A stretch of DNA of 64,000 bases from Diorhabda sublineata (lineage: Eukaryota > Arthropoda > Insecta > Coleoptera > Chrysomelidae): assembly GCF_026230105.1 (NCBI RefSeq), contig NC_079478.1:13035653-13099652 (forward strand), read 5' to 3'. The notes beneath the pieces were generated by a model. That model was not told the origin of the DNA. It ran no database searches and was given only the letters and a program-made list of their open reading frames with translations. Made by a program: the position numbers and the translations under genes. Shown in pieces: positions 11,649 through 23,935 of this stretch. The stretch's first letter is position 1. Every line of letters begins with the position of its first letter.

Positions 11649-12012
11649 GCGAAAGACTTGAACTACTCAGCTTAGAACCGGTATTATTTACTTATCCCGG
11701 ATACAAAGTATCAAAAGGATTAGGCTCGGTTCACATAATGAACTTGCGCACTGTATGGCAAGTATTCAGTACTACAGCCTTCTGGATGTCGGCGGGGGTG
11801 TTTTTTGGTAATCCCAGTTTGGCGATGCTATCGTGCAGGGTCTTAAGCACGACGCCAGATGCTGACATAATAACTGTGTCACATCTGTTTAATCTTTAGT
11901 GTGTTCGGTATAGCTACATCGACAAGAAGGACTGAATTGACTCTTCTATCAACCACCACGATGTCAGGTCGGTTATTCGTTACCTTCTATCGGGGATAAT
12001 GGATCTATCGTA
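11649..12012 (-). mobile_element. 5'-truncated LINE end with restriction-like endonuclease remnant (R2/R4/Dong-like)
   Basis: The minus strand reads RPDIVVVDRRVNSVLLVDVAIP (about 11980-11915), a PD...D pattern like the restriction-enzyme-like endonuclease of R2/R4-group LINEs. After an internal loss comes VVLKTLHDSIAKLGLPKNTP followed by ADIQKAVVLNTCHTVRKF, ending at TGA (11731-11733). About 80 bp of 3' UTR leads straight into the AAT tract at 11500-11648. The other side also abuts ATT repeats (12013-12069), so a severely 5'-truncated copy seems to have inserted into an ATT microsatellite. Dong elements are known for TAA-repeat targets; assigning this copy to Dong is inference. Confidence 0.75.
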
Positions 12013-12069
12013 GTTATTATTATTAGTATCATTATTATTATTACTATTATTATTATTATTATTATTAAT
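12013..12069. repeat. (ATT)n microsatellite, distal side
   Basis: About 57 bp of interrupted ATT (with AGT, ATC and ACT variants). It is the continuation of the tract at 11500-11648 on the other side of the LINE. Confidence 0.9.
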
Positions 12070-14714
12070 AGAGAACGATAAATAAAATTGTATTTAAAGC
12101 AGCATATTCATTTATTGTCTCGAATGGATGTTTTTAAATGATTAATTTCAGCCTGGAAGCTTGGCAAGAGTTTTAATACTCTATTCGTATGCAAATTGGT
12201 TTTATTGCTAGTTGGGAAATTAATAATTGGTTCGTCGCGACGGATAACATAATCCTATGGGTGGAAGAGACGCTGAGTGAGCAATAGTTATTGGATGTTA
12301 CTTAACATGTCCACATTCGCTTTAAATACAAATTAGGCTGTCTCCTCCGTATAGTACAGAATGTACTTTCGTTGCTTATCAGTAATTCAGTTCAGTTAAA
12401 CGGAATTTAAGGAATCTATACGATCGTTCTCAATATGTATACAGAATAGCAACACAATTTTTCTGTTCTTTAGGTCAATCTTCTTATCCGAACATTTTTT
12501 ATTGAGGAGAAATTTCTCGGTGGTGTCCGGCAATCTTTGTTTTGTCATAAACTTGGCTACTTGATTACATACACGAAATATGTAAACCTGGTGCATCAAT
12601 AAACATGCCGACTACTAACTTCTCACTAAGACTTATGCAAATTATTAGGGTAAACTCTAATTTTAGTCTCTTTACATAGCAGTTCTAAAATGTTTTTATC
12701 TCTTAAATCGGATAATGGATTCAAAATATAGATAGTTTGTGCTAAAATTTTTCAAATTAATCTAAAATTTCAATACACGCCCACAAAAGCTCCAAATATA
12801 TTGTTGAAACTTAAACATGATTTATTCATGAATAAATTTATTTCAAATGAAAAACATTGTTAAATATACGACCCTGAATATGTCTGGTGATAAAACATTT
12901 CCATTTGATCATAACAAATCTCCCGAAATCATATTTAATGTATCTACTGTTCAAGCTGGAAAAACGAACATCCTTAATCACGTCACATGACGGAAAAACT
13001 GAAAAACAGTTTAGTAGAATCGCAAAAAACACTTTAGGGAACGCACCTCCCATCGTCGGCGCGATTTGCTGGTGTGTATCCGATTAATTTAAAATCTCCT
13101 GCCAAGTGATGTATAACATTTCGGCATTTGAAGAAACAAATTTGCCTTCGAGTCTTGAGTCCCGTTGAGAACAATTATAATTAAACAGATAGAAGTAAAT
13201 GTAGCGCAAACACGAGGAGGTTCTCACCTAGACGTGGTACAAAGAAATTTAAAGGGATTTATACTTCACAGTTAAGGTTTATCCTAGCAAAACACATGGC
13301 ATAGAATTACTAATCTATCTATTAAGGAAACAATGCCGAATATTATTTGATATAGTGCTATTTTGTAAACGTTCAATTAAAAATATTTCTTCCTTAATGC
13401 CTCATATGGCATAGAATAACATATTTTCTAACATTTAAATTTGTCTCAGCGTTAGAAATCACCAAGTTTTAGTTATTTTGCCGTTGGAGTTTACTACACC
13501 ACTCGTTGATATGTTCGCCGACTATTGCACATTTCGCACTATTTTCAACTTTTCCATAAAACATTTATTCAGCTTCTGTGTGAAAAGAAATTAAAAAATA
13601 AAATCAGACAAAATTGCCATTTAGATGGTTGATTCTCGAAGTAATTAAACATATTTATTGTTTGAGCCATTTATTTGATTTGATTCATACTAAAATTCAT
13701 TGCATTACACCACATCATATTACATAAATTGCTTGAATTAGCAAATTGCATTCAATTAATGAATAATCCAATGTCAAGTCAAAAATACACAATATTCCGC
13801 TAATTTGTTTAGTGTCTGTTTAGTCTAATATTCTTTATCTGTAAGGCATATGTATAATTATAATTAAAAGTTTCATTACTTTTAAAGAGTCTCTGATATA
13901 ATAATAATTGTTATAATTATAAGATTTTGTCAACATTTCAGTTAATCAATTAGTGAAAGATTCAATTGGAGTATTAATTAACAATTGGTCTAGTTGATGG
14001 AGTAAGTTAATGAATGTTTCGTAAACAGTAGAATTTGGCAGAAATACCGTTATAGCTCGTTAATTTCTCTTCAGTTTTTTTCTCAATTTCTAAACTTCTT
14101 TCATTAATTTATCACAGTTATTAGTTGTTCTAAGAGATGGATCAATGGTAAGTTTTTTTTTATATCGTATTCACATCGTGTATTCAAACTGAACATCACC
14201 AACGGTTTCAAAAATTACAAATTGATAGGTAGAATAAACTGTTTTTCAATTTTTGGACAAAAACCGAATTAGGGCATTATTTCCAACAAATAATGAATTA
14301 AATTGATCAAAAACTCAAACAATGGTATCAGCTACACCAAATAAAAATAACGAGCATAAAAAAGTTTCAATATTCAAGATTGGCGTTGAACGTTACTTGA
14401 TATTTTATACTTTGTACTCATATCATGTTCAAATATTTCAGCGACTGTATCCTGGAGATGAAATCCATAGATTAAAATTTTGTTAATGAATTAATAATTA
14501 TCGATCAACGTGTCCAGGATACTATTTACAGATGAAGTCATTTTTACAAGAGAAGGGATAAATAATTCTTGTAATTCAATGTATTATTTTCTGTCGTTCC
14601 TAGTTAAGGTTTTTGGTTTACGTGTGGATTGGTGTCATAAATAAACAATTAAGTCCTCACTTTTTAGATGATTTGTACTGAACATATATATGACATTTCA
14701 ATAACTTAAGACGC
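12070..14714. other. no recognisable gene
   Basis: AT-rich spacer. Overlapping 66-71 codon frames on both strands at 12838-13087 have no recognisable motif. A short direct repeat ATGGCATAGAATXAC occurs at about 13298 and 13407. Confidence 0.45.
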
Positions 14715-14830
14715 TTTCTTTGAATTCTTGAGATATTTTCTGAGGATCTTATTTAAAAATGGCTTTTAAAGGCTTATGGTCAGTAAACACCTTGATATCC
14801 AAGCTATAAATAGTTCTACTAGGTAGCCAT
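14715..14830 (-). pseudogene. scrap of LTR-retrotransposon RNase H
   Basis: The minus strand reads IYSLDIKVFTDHKPLKAIF, stop, DPQKISQEF. The TDHKPL block with a preceding hydrophobic strand is characteristic of the RNase H domain of Ty3/Gypsy-type polyproteins. Only about 35 residues are visible and I found no protease, RT, integrase or LTRs nearby, so this is a short relic. A chance match is possible but unlikely. Confidence 0.5.
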
Positions 14831-15849
14831 TTCGGTTCCATTTTATGAACTAGTATGAAAATATTGTGAATTAATCATCAATGGTGTTCTGATGATATTG
14901 TGTTTGTGATTGTTCAGGATTGCTAGCTCGTGTCTGGTGATATAAATTTCTCATATCCGGACCGCAGGACTCTAGAAAGTAGCGCATTGAGGACATGTAT
15001 ATACTAAACTACAGTGACTTCAAATCAAATTCCATGTCATATTCCTTGATAGACGAGACTGAGAATTTGACTTTTATAATTTTACGAATCCAAAAGGACC
15101 CAATTGGCACACAGTTTGGAGACATAATCAAGAATAAGCACGAAAACAAACGCTACTTTGATATTCGAGTCACTTTAGCTAAATATGATAATCGAGCTGA
15201 TTATGGACTACTGCAAAATAAAAAATTTCGAAATCAAAGAGAGTAGTAGATCTCAATAATCTATATGAAGTGTCTTTTAAATTTAATTGTTCTCTGAGGT
15301 TTATTAACGAGATTTTTGGGAGCAGTGAAATTGTAATTTGTTGATAAAAATTTCGCTTATCTACATATGCAAAATTCTCAAATATGACTACCATAGGGAC
15401 TTTTTCTCTATGGTAAGTATTAAATCGCGATGTCATAATTTCATATTACTTATTTTTTTCCTTATTGGTGTAAACAATCTAAGGTCTGAGGCACAAATCA
15501 GAACAGCACTACAGTTCAGAGAGAGAAAAGAACATGAAAGTGGCTATTCACTTTTTTCTTTGTGTGTTGGTTTTCATATGACGACTTGTTCTGGTTAAAA
15601 GATAGCTAGATATTGTGGTTTACGGCAAATTGAAAACTCCCTGAACCAAGCTTTCAATTGATTTCTTTCCATCATTATTGAAACTGTGAAATTGTGTGAT
15701 TTTCCAATGCTTATCTTATTTTTACAGTAAAACTGCTATACTTTTTGTTACTGTTCTTATCTGTCAAGGTAACAATGTTGTTTTATAATAGAAAGCATCT
15801 TTTATTTTATTCTCTCTCTAACTTTATTTTCATTTTCGTCATCGATTTG
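14831..15849. other. no recognisable gene
   Basis: Small open frames of 83-86 codons (14995-15246 and 15338-15598 on plus, 15179-15436 on minus) have no recognisable motif and overlap on opposite strands. Confidence 0.4.
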
Positions 15850-16440
15850 AATTTTCTCATAGTTGATTCGCTGTAGTTGTTGGCGATGTCTTAGTAGAAC
15901 TCCATTTGTAAAAAGCATATCGAGTCAAACTTTATGCTTCTTTAAAAGGGATCCGCGATTTCGTCCTTAAAATGCTGCAATAACCTACATTATATTTTAA
16001 ATACTTTTCGTGCTTTGGAGTTGGTGCAGTCCACTCGGCTGACTATTGATTGAACTCCGGTGTAAACTTACAGCTATGCTTCGTCTCTTTTCACATATAG
16101 ACGCACAAATCTATTATTATTGCACCAAACACTAACCGAATCATCAATTTGCTGTTATTTTTTATCGATTCTGTGGACGCGAAGTATCCATTTTAAGCCG
16201 AGCTTCTGTATACCCATTTTCGATACCTCCACCTCGTTCCTTTGAAATTTTTAGGGTCTTAACTATCTCAATCAGCTCCACTTCATGGTTATCCAAAAAT
16301 ATTTTCTAAACATTTTGTTTTCGTCGGAGACAACTTCTTTGGTTCGACCATTGCGTGCATCGTCTTCGATACTCATTTTGCTTCGCTTAAATATAGCAAA
16401 CCGCTACTCATGGAAATTGTATAGAAATGTTGTTATTCGA
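15850..16440 (-). pseudogene. mariner-like transposase, N-terminal and central part (decayed)
   Basis: From high to low coordinates: FKRSKMSIEDDARNGRTKEVV (about 16390-16330), as in mariner xFKxGDxSIED...RSGRP; then LDNHEVELIEIVKTLKISKERG (about 16295-16240), the VREIAEAVGISKERV block; then FTPEFNQ, stop, SAEWTAPT (about 16050-16025), the TPExNxQSAEW block that follows the first catalytic Asp. LQHFKDEIADPF (about 15985-15950) and a lysine-rich stretch follow in other frames. Catalytic boxes are largely lost. It belongs to a mauritiana/irritans-like mariner group by motif wording. Confidence 0.8.
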
Positions 16441-18395
16441 ATATCCTCTTTTTTTAAGAAGATGCGGAATTCAGGTAACGGATTCCATCAGGAAAGCTGA
16501 AGCTTCCGTAGCCTACCCACTAAACCACCATCTTCTGTCAAGTCCATCCAACCAGGCATTATTATGATATTACTTTTGATTTGTGAATCTGTCCGTGTGT
16601 GTTGTTTTATTTGATTGTTTTCTATGATATTGTTGATGTTTGATTCTCTCTGTGTAAGTGGTAACCAGTTGCCAGCATTCTACCTTGTGTAGCATCACCT
16701 GGACGATGTTTTCAGGGTATTGAAATATGTTTTTTATTTGGTTAATTGCTACTTCCTGTATATGCATGAGTAGGTAGGCGCTGTAAGACGTTGTAAATCA
16801 CTTTATATCTGAACGTTAGATAAATCAGACAGCATTCTCAACATTGACTTTTATTCGAAGCTAGTAAAACACATCACACATACATCACTCTTATAAATAT
16901 GACAAACTTGTTTAAGTACTTCTACTAAAGTACTGTCATCATTTCGTTCGGAACATCGTAGGACTTAAATTCAGCTCTCATTAAATTGATATTATTCCAA
17001 ATTGTCATTTGTTACAAGATGTAATTTAGTTTTTCACAAATTTAGTTTAAGACTGATTAAGGATAATATCGTTAAAGAATTCCGCTTTGTCTAACAATTA
17101 CATGTCACCTATGCGGTGAAAGTGTGGATAAGTCTTTACGTACGGCTATGTTGCAAGAGCTTACACCGCTGAAAAGCCGCGATGAGTTGAGTGCGTGGAG
17201 CTTTGGTTTCAGTTTCAGGAACCGAAACGACGGGAGAGACATTTACATAATGCAAAACTATTCTTAAATACACGCGGGGAAAGACGCGACAAGAGTATCG
17301 CGAGTACGGTCTAATGGATTTGGTTCGAATGAACAACGTTAATACTTCTACAGTTTCGATGAATTTTAGTCTTTGCTGCTATGACATAAGTTTCGTTTCT
17401 ATTCACTACCTGCATTTTCGTTGAATACTTTAACTTCTTTTAGATTTAGACTAGCTAATGGCTCATTTATGTATTACCGGACGTAAAAACATTTTACATG
17501 TATTCTAATAGCAAATTTGTACTTTTTGGACTTTAAAAATTATAAGAAATTCGTCCTTAAAAAATAGTGATTATTCATTCATATTTAATTGAATAAATAT
17601 ATAGGGTGAGTTACATGTATTTATACTGCATCTAATGTCTACTTCACATTACCATTATTTACAAGAACCATTCAAAATTAGCTACAGTCAAAAGCAGTTG
17701 AACTCAAATATACGATTATTTTAATCGGATTTCCTATTTTTGTATATATTTCCAAGGAAAATTAGATCAACTTTGAAAGAAATTTTAGGTACTCATGTTT
17801 TACCGTTCTGGAGATTTTTTATTTTTTCAGAAATGAAGAGTTGGTAGAAAAGTTTAATCCCGATGTATCTACTCAATTTCTACGGTAAAAGTTCACAAAT
17901 GTATATTTTCAATACATTGAATATCACTTTGAGTTTTCTATCATGGTGCATCGGGGTTCTCTATATTGTCTGTAGCCGTGAAGTTATAATTGAAAAATTA
18001 TTAAAAATAATGTATTTTCCTATTAGCAATATTTCAAGTTGCCTGGTGTTAATTCTTAACAGATTTGCTTGTTGTTCATGTCTATGTCTGTAATTTTGGA
18101 TAGAATATTGAATATTGAATTGACATGATTGTATCTATAAGTGAATGCATTTAAAACACCCTTCTGTCGTTGAAGCTTTATTCACACAAATATCCTCAAT
18201 GAGGCCAACAGCAAAAGATAACTTTTAAAAGCTGTTATCTTAAAGAAGACGATAACAGTTACCACCGAAGATGACAATGAATTCTTGATTTCAGAATCAG
18301 TACTTGTGAATCTAAACACAAGCACAAAAAAAATTTCTCATTTTTTCACAGAACAAGATTTTGATTATAAGTCCTTGATCAAATTGCATAGGAAA
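16441..18395. other. no recognisable gene
   Basis: No protein or repeat identified. A GC-richer stretch at 17100-17340 is open on both strands for about 66 codons and may belong to an unrecognised repeat. Confidence 0.4.
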
Positions 18396-19590
18396 CAGGG
18401 GCGTAGCTACCGCCTTATCAGCCGTATCAATGATACAGTGCCCCTGGGCTACAGAGGCCCCTAATGTGTGTAAACAAAAATTAGTGAAATATTATCCCCA
18501 ATGTCACTTAATCTCGTGTTTCCCTGGAAAAACTGTCATACTATAGAGTTTTTACTTCAGAAATGACAAAAGTCAAAAAAGCAATCTTTTTTTTTCCGGG
18601 TTAAGCGCTGCGAATCAAAGTGTGTTATTCTTGTAAATACTTTTATTACGCTAAGCATCTTTAATGTTAAATGCCGTACGCAAACTATGAATTTTTCTTA
18701 GTGCTTGTCACATTTTTTTCTTTACTATTTGAAATCATATTTCTAAACCTCTACGGCATGAAAATAATGACTTACAGAAAGCTAGTATTTTATTAAGTAA
18801 TCTTTTGAATAGACTGAGCAAAATAAGAAATAAAAATTCACTCAATGGTTTGCTAAATGAGTTCAGAGATTTAGCTAAAGAGGGGAAAGTAACAATTGTT
18901 CTTAAAAATAAAATATGAAAAGTGACGAAGCGTTTTTTTGATGATTTGTCACAAGATGAAAAAATTTCAGACCCGGAATTATATTTCAAAGTCAATGGAT
19001 ACTATTGCTGTTTAGAGATATAAATTTCTCAAATTTCTCCTATCTTCTTTAAACGAAGTGATAAAAAATGCTTCCGGAAAACTGTCGGCTAAATACAGTA
19101 AAGGCATCTCAGTTAATCTTTATGAACAATTAATTGCTCTGAAAACATTTTTAAAATCTGAAACTCAAAAAATTCATTCCATTAAGAAACTCATGGAATT
19201 ATTGTTGATAAAATTCAATAGCCTTGCATAGAGTTTTCCAGAGGTAGTAACAGCATGCTTTCTATTCTTGACACAAAGTTTATCAAAATTAAAACTGATA
19301 AAAAATTACTTGAGGACTTCGATGGGGCAGGACCGCCTATCAGATATGCTAGAAAAACTGAAATCGTCTTCAGCTATAAATGATTTAATAAATCAATTTG
19401 CCGAAAAAAAGTGTACATTTAATTAGAATTGTTTGGTTAGCTCAATTTCTAGGAGGAAGCGATAACTTATAATCAATAAATATTTACTTTAATTTAATGT
19501 AATCATTTTTGTTTCTTTTGTGAGAAAATTTTACCCTTCATTTGGGCCCCCCAACTAATTTTGATACAGGAAAACAACTTTTTCGAATTT
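18396..19590 (+). mobile_element. hAT element, ZMYM1-like type (decayed)
   Basis: The putative left end begins CAGGGGCGTAGCTACC at 18396, like the CAGTGGCGTAGCTA ends of this hAT group. A GGGCCCCCC block lies near the right side (about 19544-19552), but a matching right terminus is not intact. Plus-strand coding remains run from about 18745: SILLSNLLNRLSKIRNKNSL, DLSQDEKISDPELYFKVNG, LSAKYSKGISVNLYEQL, then LSKLKLIKNYLRTSMGQDRL and DLINQFAEKK before TAG at 19424-19426. The last stretch is the hAT C-terminal dimerisation domain. Frameshifts, stops and loss of the N-terminal half make it inactive. Confidence 0.85.
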
Positions 19591-20702
19591 GTAATAGACT
19601 AATTTACTGAATAGTCATTCACTATTATGAAACTAGGCACTTTTCTTTTACTGTGGACTGCGATGGAGAATCTTGAATTTGCTTGTTAAAAAATAAAAAA
19701 AAATATATGGAAAGGTGGTCCAACATACAGTTTGTTCCCATATTCCTAAATTCAACCTTTATGAATTGCTCAAGAATGGCAGAAGCTAGATAGATGAAAC
19801 CTCCTTCAAAAAAAATTGATCTTCCCTCTCTATGTTTGTTCATAACTTCTCATGCATGGCGCAACTCTATAATCGTCGTACCATGTACAATAAAGGATGT
19901 GTTTGACATAATAATATTTTTCGGTACAGTTTTCACCAAAGTGGATAACAAATAATGCTCAAACTGTCAAATTCGAAAGCCTAACTATAAATAACAGTTT
20001 AACCAAATATTTTTGAACTGCATTATAAAAAATGATTGTTCAATAATTTCTCGACCCGCAAGCATTACATTAAAATATATTTCCGAATGTTGAAAAATAG
20101 AAAAAATATTTGACTTATGTCAACCACCTGAAATGAGCCAGTTTCCTTGGGTTTTTTAGACATAGTGAGCAATTTCCACTTGAGACAGTGTTACTCAAAT
20201 GAAATATATTCACCTCGATTCTACTCAAATCAGTTTTATTATCCAAATCCCCGCTTTTTACGTCGTCTTCTCCAAAACATCCACTTCGACGATAATTCAT
20301 GCTTCTAAAACTGTTTTTTTATTATCCTAATGCCTATTTAAAACATTTTATCCAGCATAAAGCCAGGCAAAAAACTTTACAATGTTGCAAGACGTACATA
20401 TTTTTCCATTTTTTTAAATGCACTCAAAGGCAACTTTTTTCTATTTCACATCAAAAGTAGAAAGATACACCGAAATCTTCCAGGGAATAGAAAAGGAAAA
20501 AAGATCAAGACAAGAAGAAGAAAGATGAGAATTTATTGTATTTATACAAAAGTGCACCTTTCTGAGCGTTTTCAAACTAGAAAGTAAAAGTTGGTTTTTT
20601 CCGTTCCGACCTATTTTCTATTTCTGTTTCTCTGAAGATAAGTTTATATTATCTCGATTGTCTATTTAGATTGAGTGTTTCATTCGTTTGGCGGCTTTTC
20701 TT
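19591..20702. other. no recognisable gene
   Basis: Nothing recognised. A 61-codon ATG frame on minus at 20115-20300 has balanced composition but no motif. Confidence 0.4.
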
Positions 20703-20993
20703 TCAAACAACGCTGTATTCACTTTGATTTTTTTCAACAACCTTTTCGTTGAAATAAAAGAATACTTCGCTTAAAAAATTTTCATTAGAGGTGAAAGTTA
20801 ATCCAAGTTCATAAAAAATGTATTTTCCGGAATGAATGTCTGCTTCTTTTGTAATATCCACGATTGAGACCATTCCACTTTTCCAGTATTCTTTTTCAGA
20901 TCCAGCCTCCATTTTAGTCAGAAAGGGCTGATTTTCGGTAGTATTGGATATTAAAAGCCGAAGAAAGGAAAGACAAACAGAATAAGATGACAT
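20703..20993 (-). CDS. unrecognised 96-codon open frame
   Basis: Starts at a true ATG (20991-20993) and has a balanced composition with charged residues (MEAGSEKEYWKSG, ITKEADIHSGKY, FNEKVVEKNQSEY). I recognise no family, signal peptide or domain. No consensus donor is joined to its end and no partner exon was found. It could be a small gene, an exon or chance; I favour chance or an old repeat. Confidence 0.18.
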   Translation of the reverse strand: MSSYSVCLSFLRLLISNTTENQPFLTKMEAGSEKEYWKSGMVSIVDITKEADIHSGKYIFYELGLTFTSNENFLSEVFFYFNEKVVEKNQSEYSVV

Positions 20994-23260
20994 TAGAGAA
21001 TTCTACTTTATTGTTTTCACAAGCCTTCATCTCCCTGCATATTGTCTACCAGGTATTAAAATAATAGTTCAGGAGCTCTCATCAATTTTAGTACATATTA
21101 TCCGAATGGAACTTTATTATTATCAGAATTAGTAACCACGGGAGATAAATCCAAATTATAATAAATTACATATATCGAAACAACATTTTAAATAAATACT
21201 TCTAGTTGTATTTTTCTTAAGAATAAACGATTCACTGGAGAGAGATATCCACCACTCCTATTCTTTGATTGAGATTATTATTTCGTTTCTGAAGATAATT
21301 GATTCATTTGACCGACTGTAGTTGAGCAATTTTGGGAATTTTCTGATTTTAGCCAAGCTGCGATGATGATGCTTGTACAAGCTTTTATTTGAACAGTTAA
21401 TGTGTTCTTATTTTCTAATTCTCAACCATTGTACAACTTCACTTGGTCGTGAAAAAGTTCTATTTGAAAAGAAAGGAATACGTCATTTCCTTCACAGTAG
21501 TCATATTCAGAGGGAATAACAGATTTTGAAATGAAGCGGTGAGCTTGAACTCTCAATATCTTATCGTTGTGTAATTTTACAATTAACCCAGCTTAACCAA
21601 CGAAACATTAATACCATTACTTTCATAATTACACTATTATAAATAGATATTACATGTTAAAATCGACTTTGAATGAAAAACTGTTCATGATCCTCGCCTA
21701 TAAAGGGAGTTCCTTCATCTCTCTTCTAACCAGAAGTGATTAAAACGATGAGGAATTTAAGTTATTTTAGAGTTTGGTAGAACTGTTATTTTCTCGGCTT
21801 TGTCAACTACTTTCCTTCGAACAAAATGAAAATTGAAGCAACTCAATAGCAGTATTTGTTGTAACTTCCAGATATTTAACACTTGCCGTCTCTATTCAAA
21901 TCCAGACAAATAAAGCAAAGAAATTGTTCATTATTTTCAAGATCACTAGTTAAGCGGAATACCTACATTGGGTAGATTTCATTCGTAAAATAATAAATAA
22001 AATCCTGCGCCTACGTTAGTTTCGGATGAAGGAAATATACGGATAAAATAAGTGGTAAAGGAAATAAAAGTTTGGCATTTAAATTTAAGTTATATTGTAC
22101 AATGACAGAATAATAGATTTCTTTATTTGGTTTGTAATTTTGTCTCAAAACAGAGAAGAAATGGTAAGAAGAGAGAGTGGTCTATGCTGCATCGAAATTT
22201 GGATCCATCAATATCCTAAATATCCGTGAAATTTGTACATGTAAATATTGATTCAAATATGGGCTTAAGCAATCAGTGAGATAATATTCGGAATAAAATA
22301 AGAAATTATGCTTCGAAACTCGAAATAGAAAATGGAAAATCGTTTGCATATGAATAAAGGATGACCATCTAAATGCCTACTAAACCCTATTTCCAAATAA
22401 TACTTTAGTCACCAAGTCAGACCATCTCAAATCCCAAATGAGGAAACACGAAAATCGTGAAAGTACTTTGGGTACAAGTGCAAAAATTTGAAGAATACAG
22501 TAGTACCTTAACCAATTACCGTCACTCACAAATAAACTATTTAAAATTATAGTTGATGGTAAAATTCCTATAATTTTTATGGTCATGCCCGGAAAGAAAT
22601 TTTTGATATGGATATGAATTATACAATTTGTGAATTATTAATTTACTATATTAAAATTTTTGCCGGACACATCTGGAGCATTGACTGTTTCTTCCCAAAA
22701 TATGATATTTGTATCTTTATCCCAAAATCAAAGTTTTAAATGTGTATCGATAAATAAAAAACCAAATGAAGGTATTTAGTTTTAGTTTTTACTGAAATCG
22801 TCATCTTTGTAAAATAATATTTTGATTTTATTTTAGATAATTAGATATTCAATTCAAGAATTAAGGATATGGTGTTGCATATTAACTTCCTTTGAAGCAA
22901 AAGTGGAATTTTCCGATTTATGATTTTTGTACCCATATCTGCTAGCTGATTGGGAAATTCACGTTTCATGGATGGTATTGTGAGAACTGATAAATATATT
23001 TTCCAACAAGACTTTGGTACGACAAAAAATGTAAAAGTTTGGATGTCAGGAAAATGCTTGGATAAAGACCAGAAAAAATCGTTCCAGACTCGCGAATTTG
23101 TTATTAAGGATCTGCACCAGATCTGTTAAAGTTGATAATATGACAAGAATGGAAGCAGTAATCAATCGAAAATGAGATATAACACTATAGTGTATTCGTT
23201 GATTTTCAAAAATTCCATAAGAAATTTTTTCACAATAATAATCTCTAATAAAGAATATAT
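20994..23260. other. no recognisable gene
   Basis: AT-rich spacer. A plus-strand IFQQDFGTTKN-like string at about 23000 hints at a Tc1-type second-aspartate box but is too short to call. Confidence 0.4.
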
Positions 23261-23935
23261 TCATTTTCCAACGTAATCTCCTTCTAGCTCCATACACTTT
23301 ATACACTTTTCCCAGTGATGCTCAATAAGTTCGATACTTTTTTTATAATAAGAATCATCGATTCATTGTTGGAAAATCTTTGACCACAGAGCTATTTTCT
23401 CGAGTCTGGAAACAGAAAATAATCCGAGGGGGATAAATCTGCCGAATCGTGTGCATAAGATAGCGATTGAAAGTTCGAATTTTTGCTATTGCAATAACGG
23501 ATGTGTGAACTGATGCATTGTCTTGATGAAACAACACTTTCTTCTTAGCCAAATGCGGCTGTCTTTGCTTATTTTCTTCGCTAAAATGTTGCAACAAGTT
23601 AAATACTACTTTCAATTGAAAGTTTTTCCTTTCCTTTTGCAATATAGTCGATATAGTCCATTGTTTTGATTGTTATTTTGTTTCAGATGTGAACTGACTG
23701 AAACGGCGTGAACATTCGGCTTTATTTTTGTGAAACACTGCCAAACACTCGATGGAAACATCTTCATGACGCTGTTTTTGTTCTATTTTGAGCAAACGCG
23801 GCGCCCATATTAAGCACAGCTTTCTCATGTCCTAATTTTCAGTTAATATGCGATTTACCGCACTTTTTAAAATGCGAGCTAGCAAAAATAGTTCGCGCAC
23901 TTCCATTCAACGTTCATCCAGTACTGCTTTGTGGA
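23261..23935 (-). pseudogene. mariner transposase (decayed, internally deleted)
   Basis: From 23935 downward: VRELFLLARILKSAVNRILT (helix-turn-helix region), MRKLCLIWAPRLL, then DVSIECLAVFHKNKAECSRRF. FTSETK, stop, QSKQW follows, but the MDETW aspartate box is deleted. The frame at 23642-23355 gives RPHLAKKKVLFHQDNASVHTS-like sequence, in which HQDNA carries the second catalytic Asp, and AKIRTFN. Near 23310-23264 SIELIEHHWEKCIKCMELEGDY and TGA (23261-23263) give the canonical mariner C-terminus. At least two deletions and several frameshifts destroy it. Motif wording matches the irritans/mauritiana side of the family. Confidence 0.9.

Noticed and set aside
22960..23080. Tc1 second-aspartate box IFQQDFGTTKN
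   Set aside because: Isolated match with no other Tc1 blocks in order nearby.
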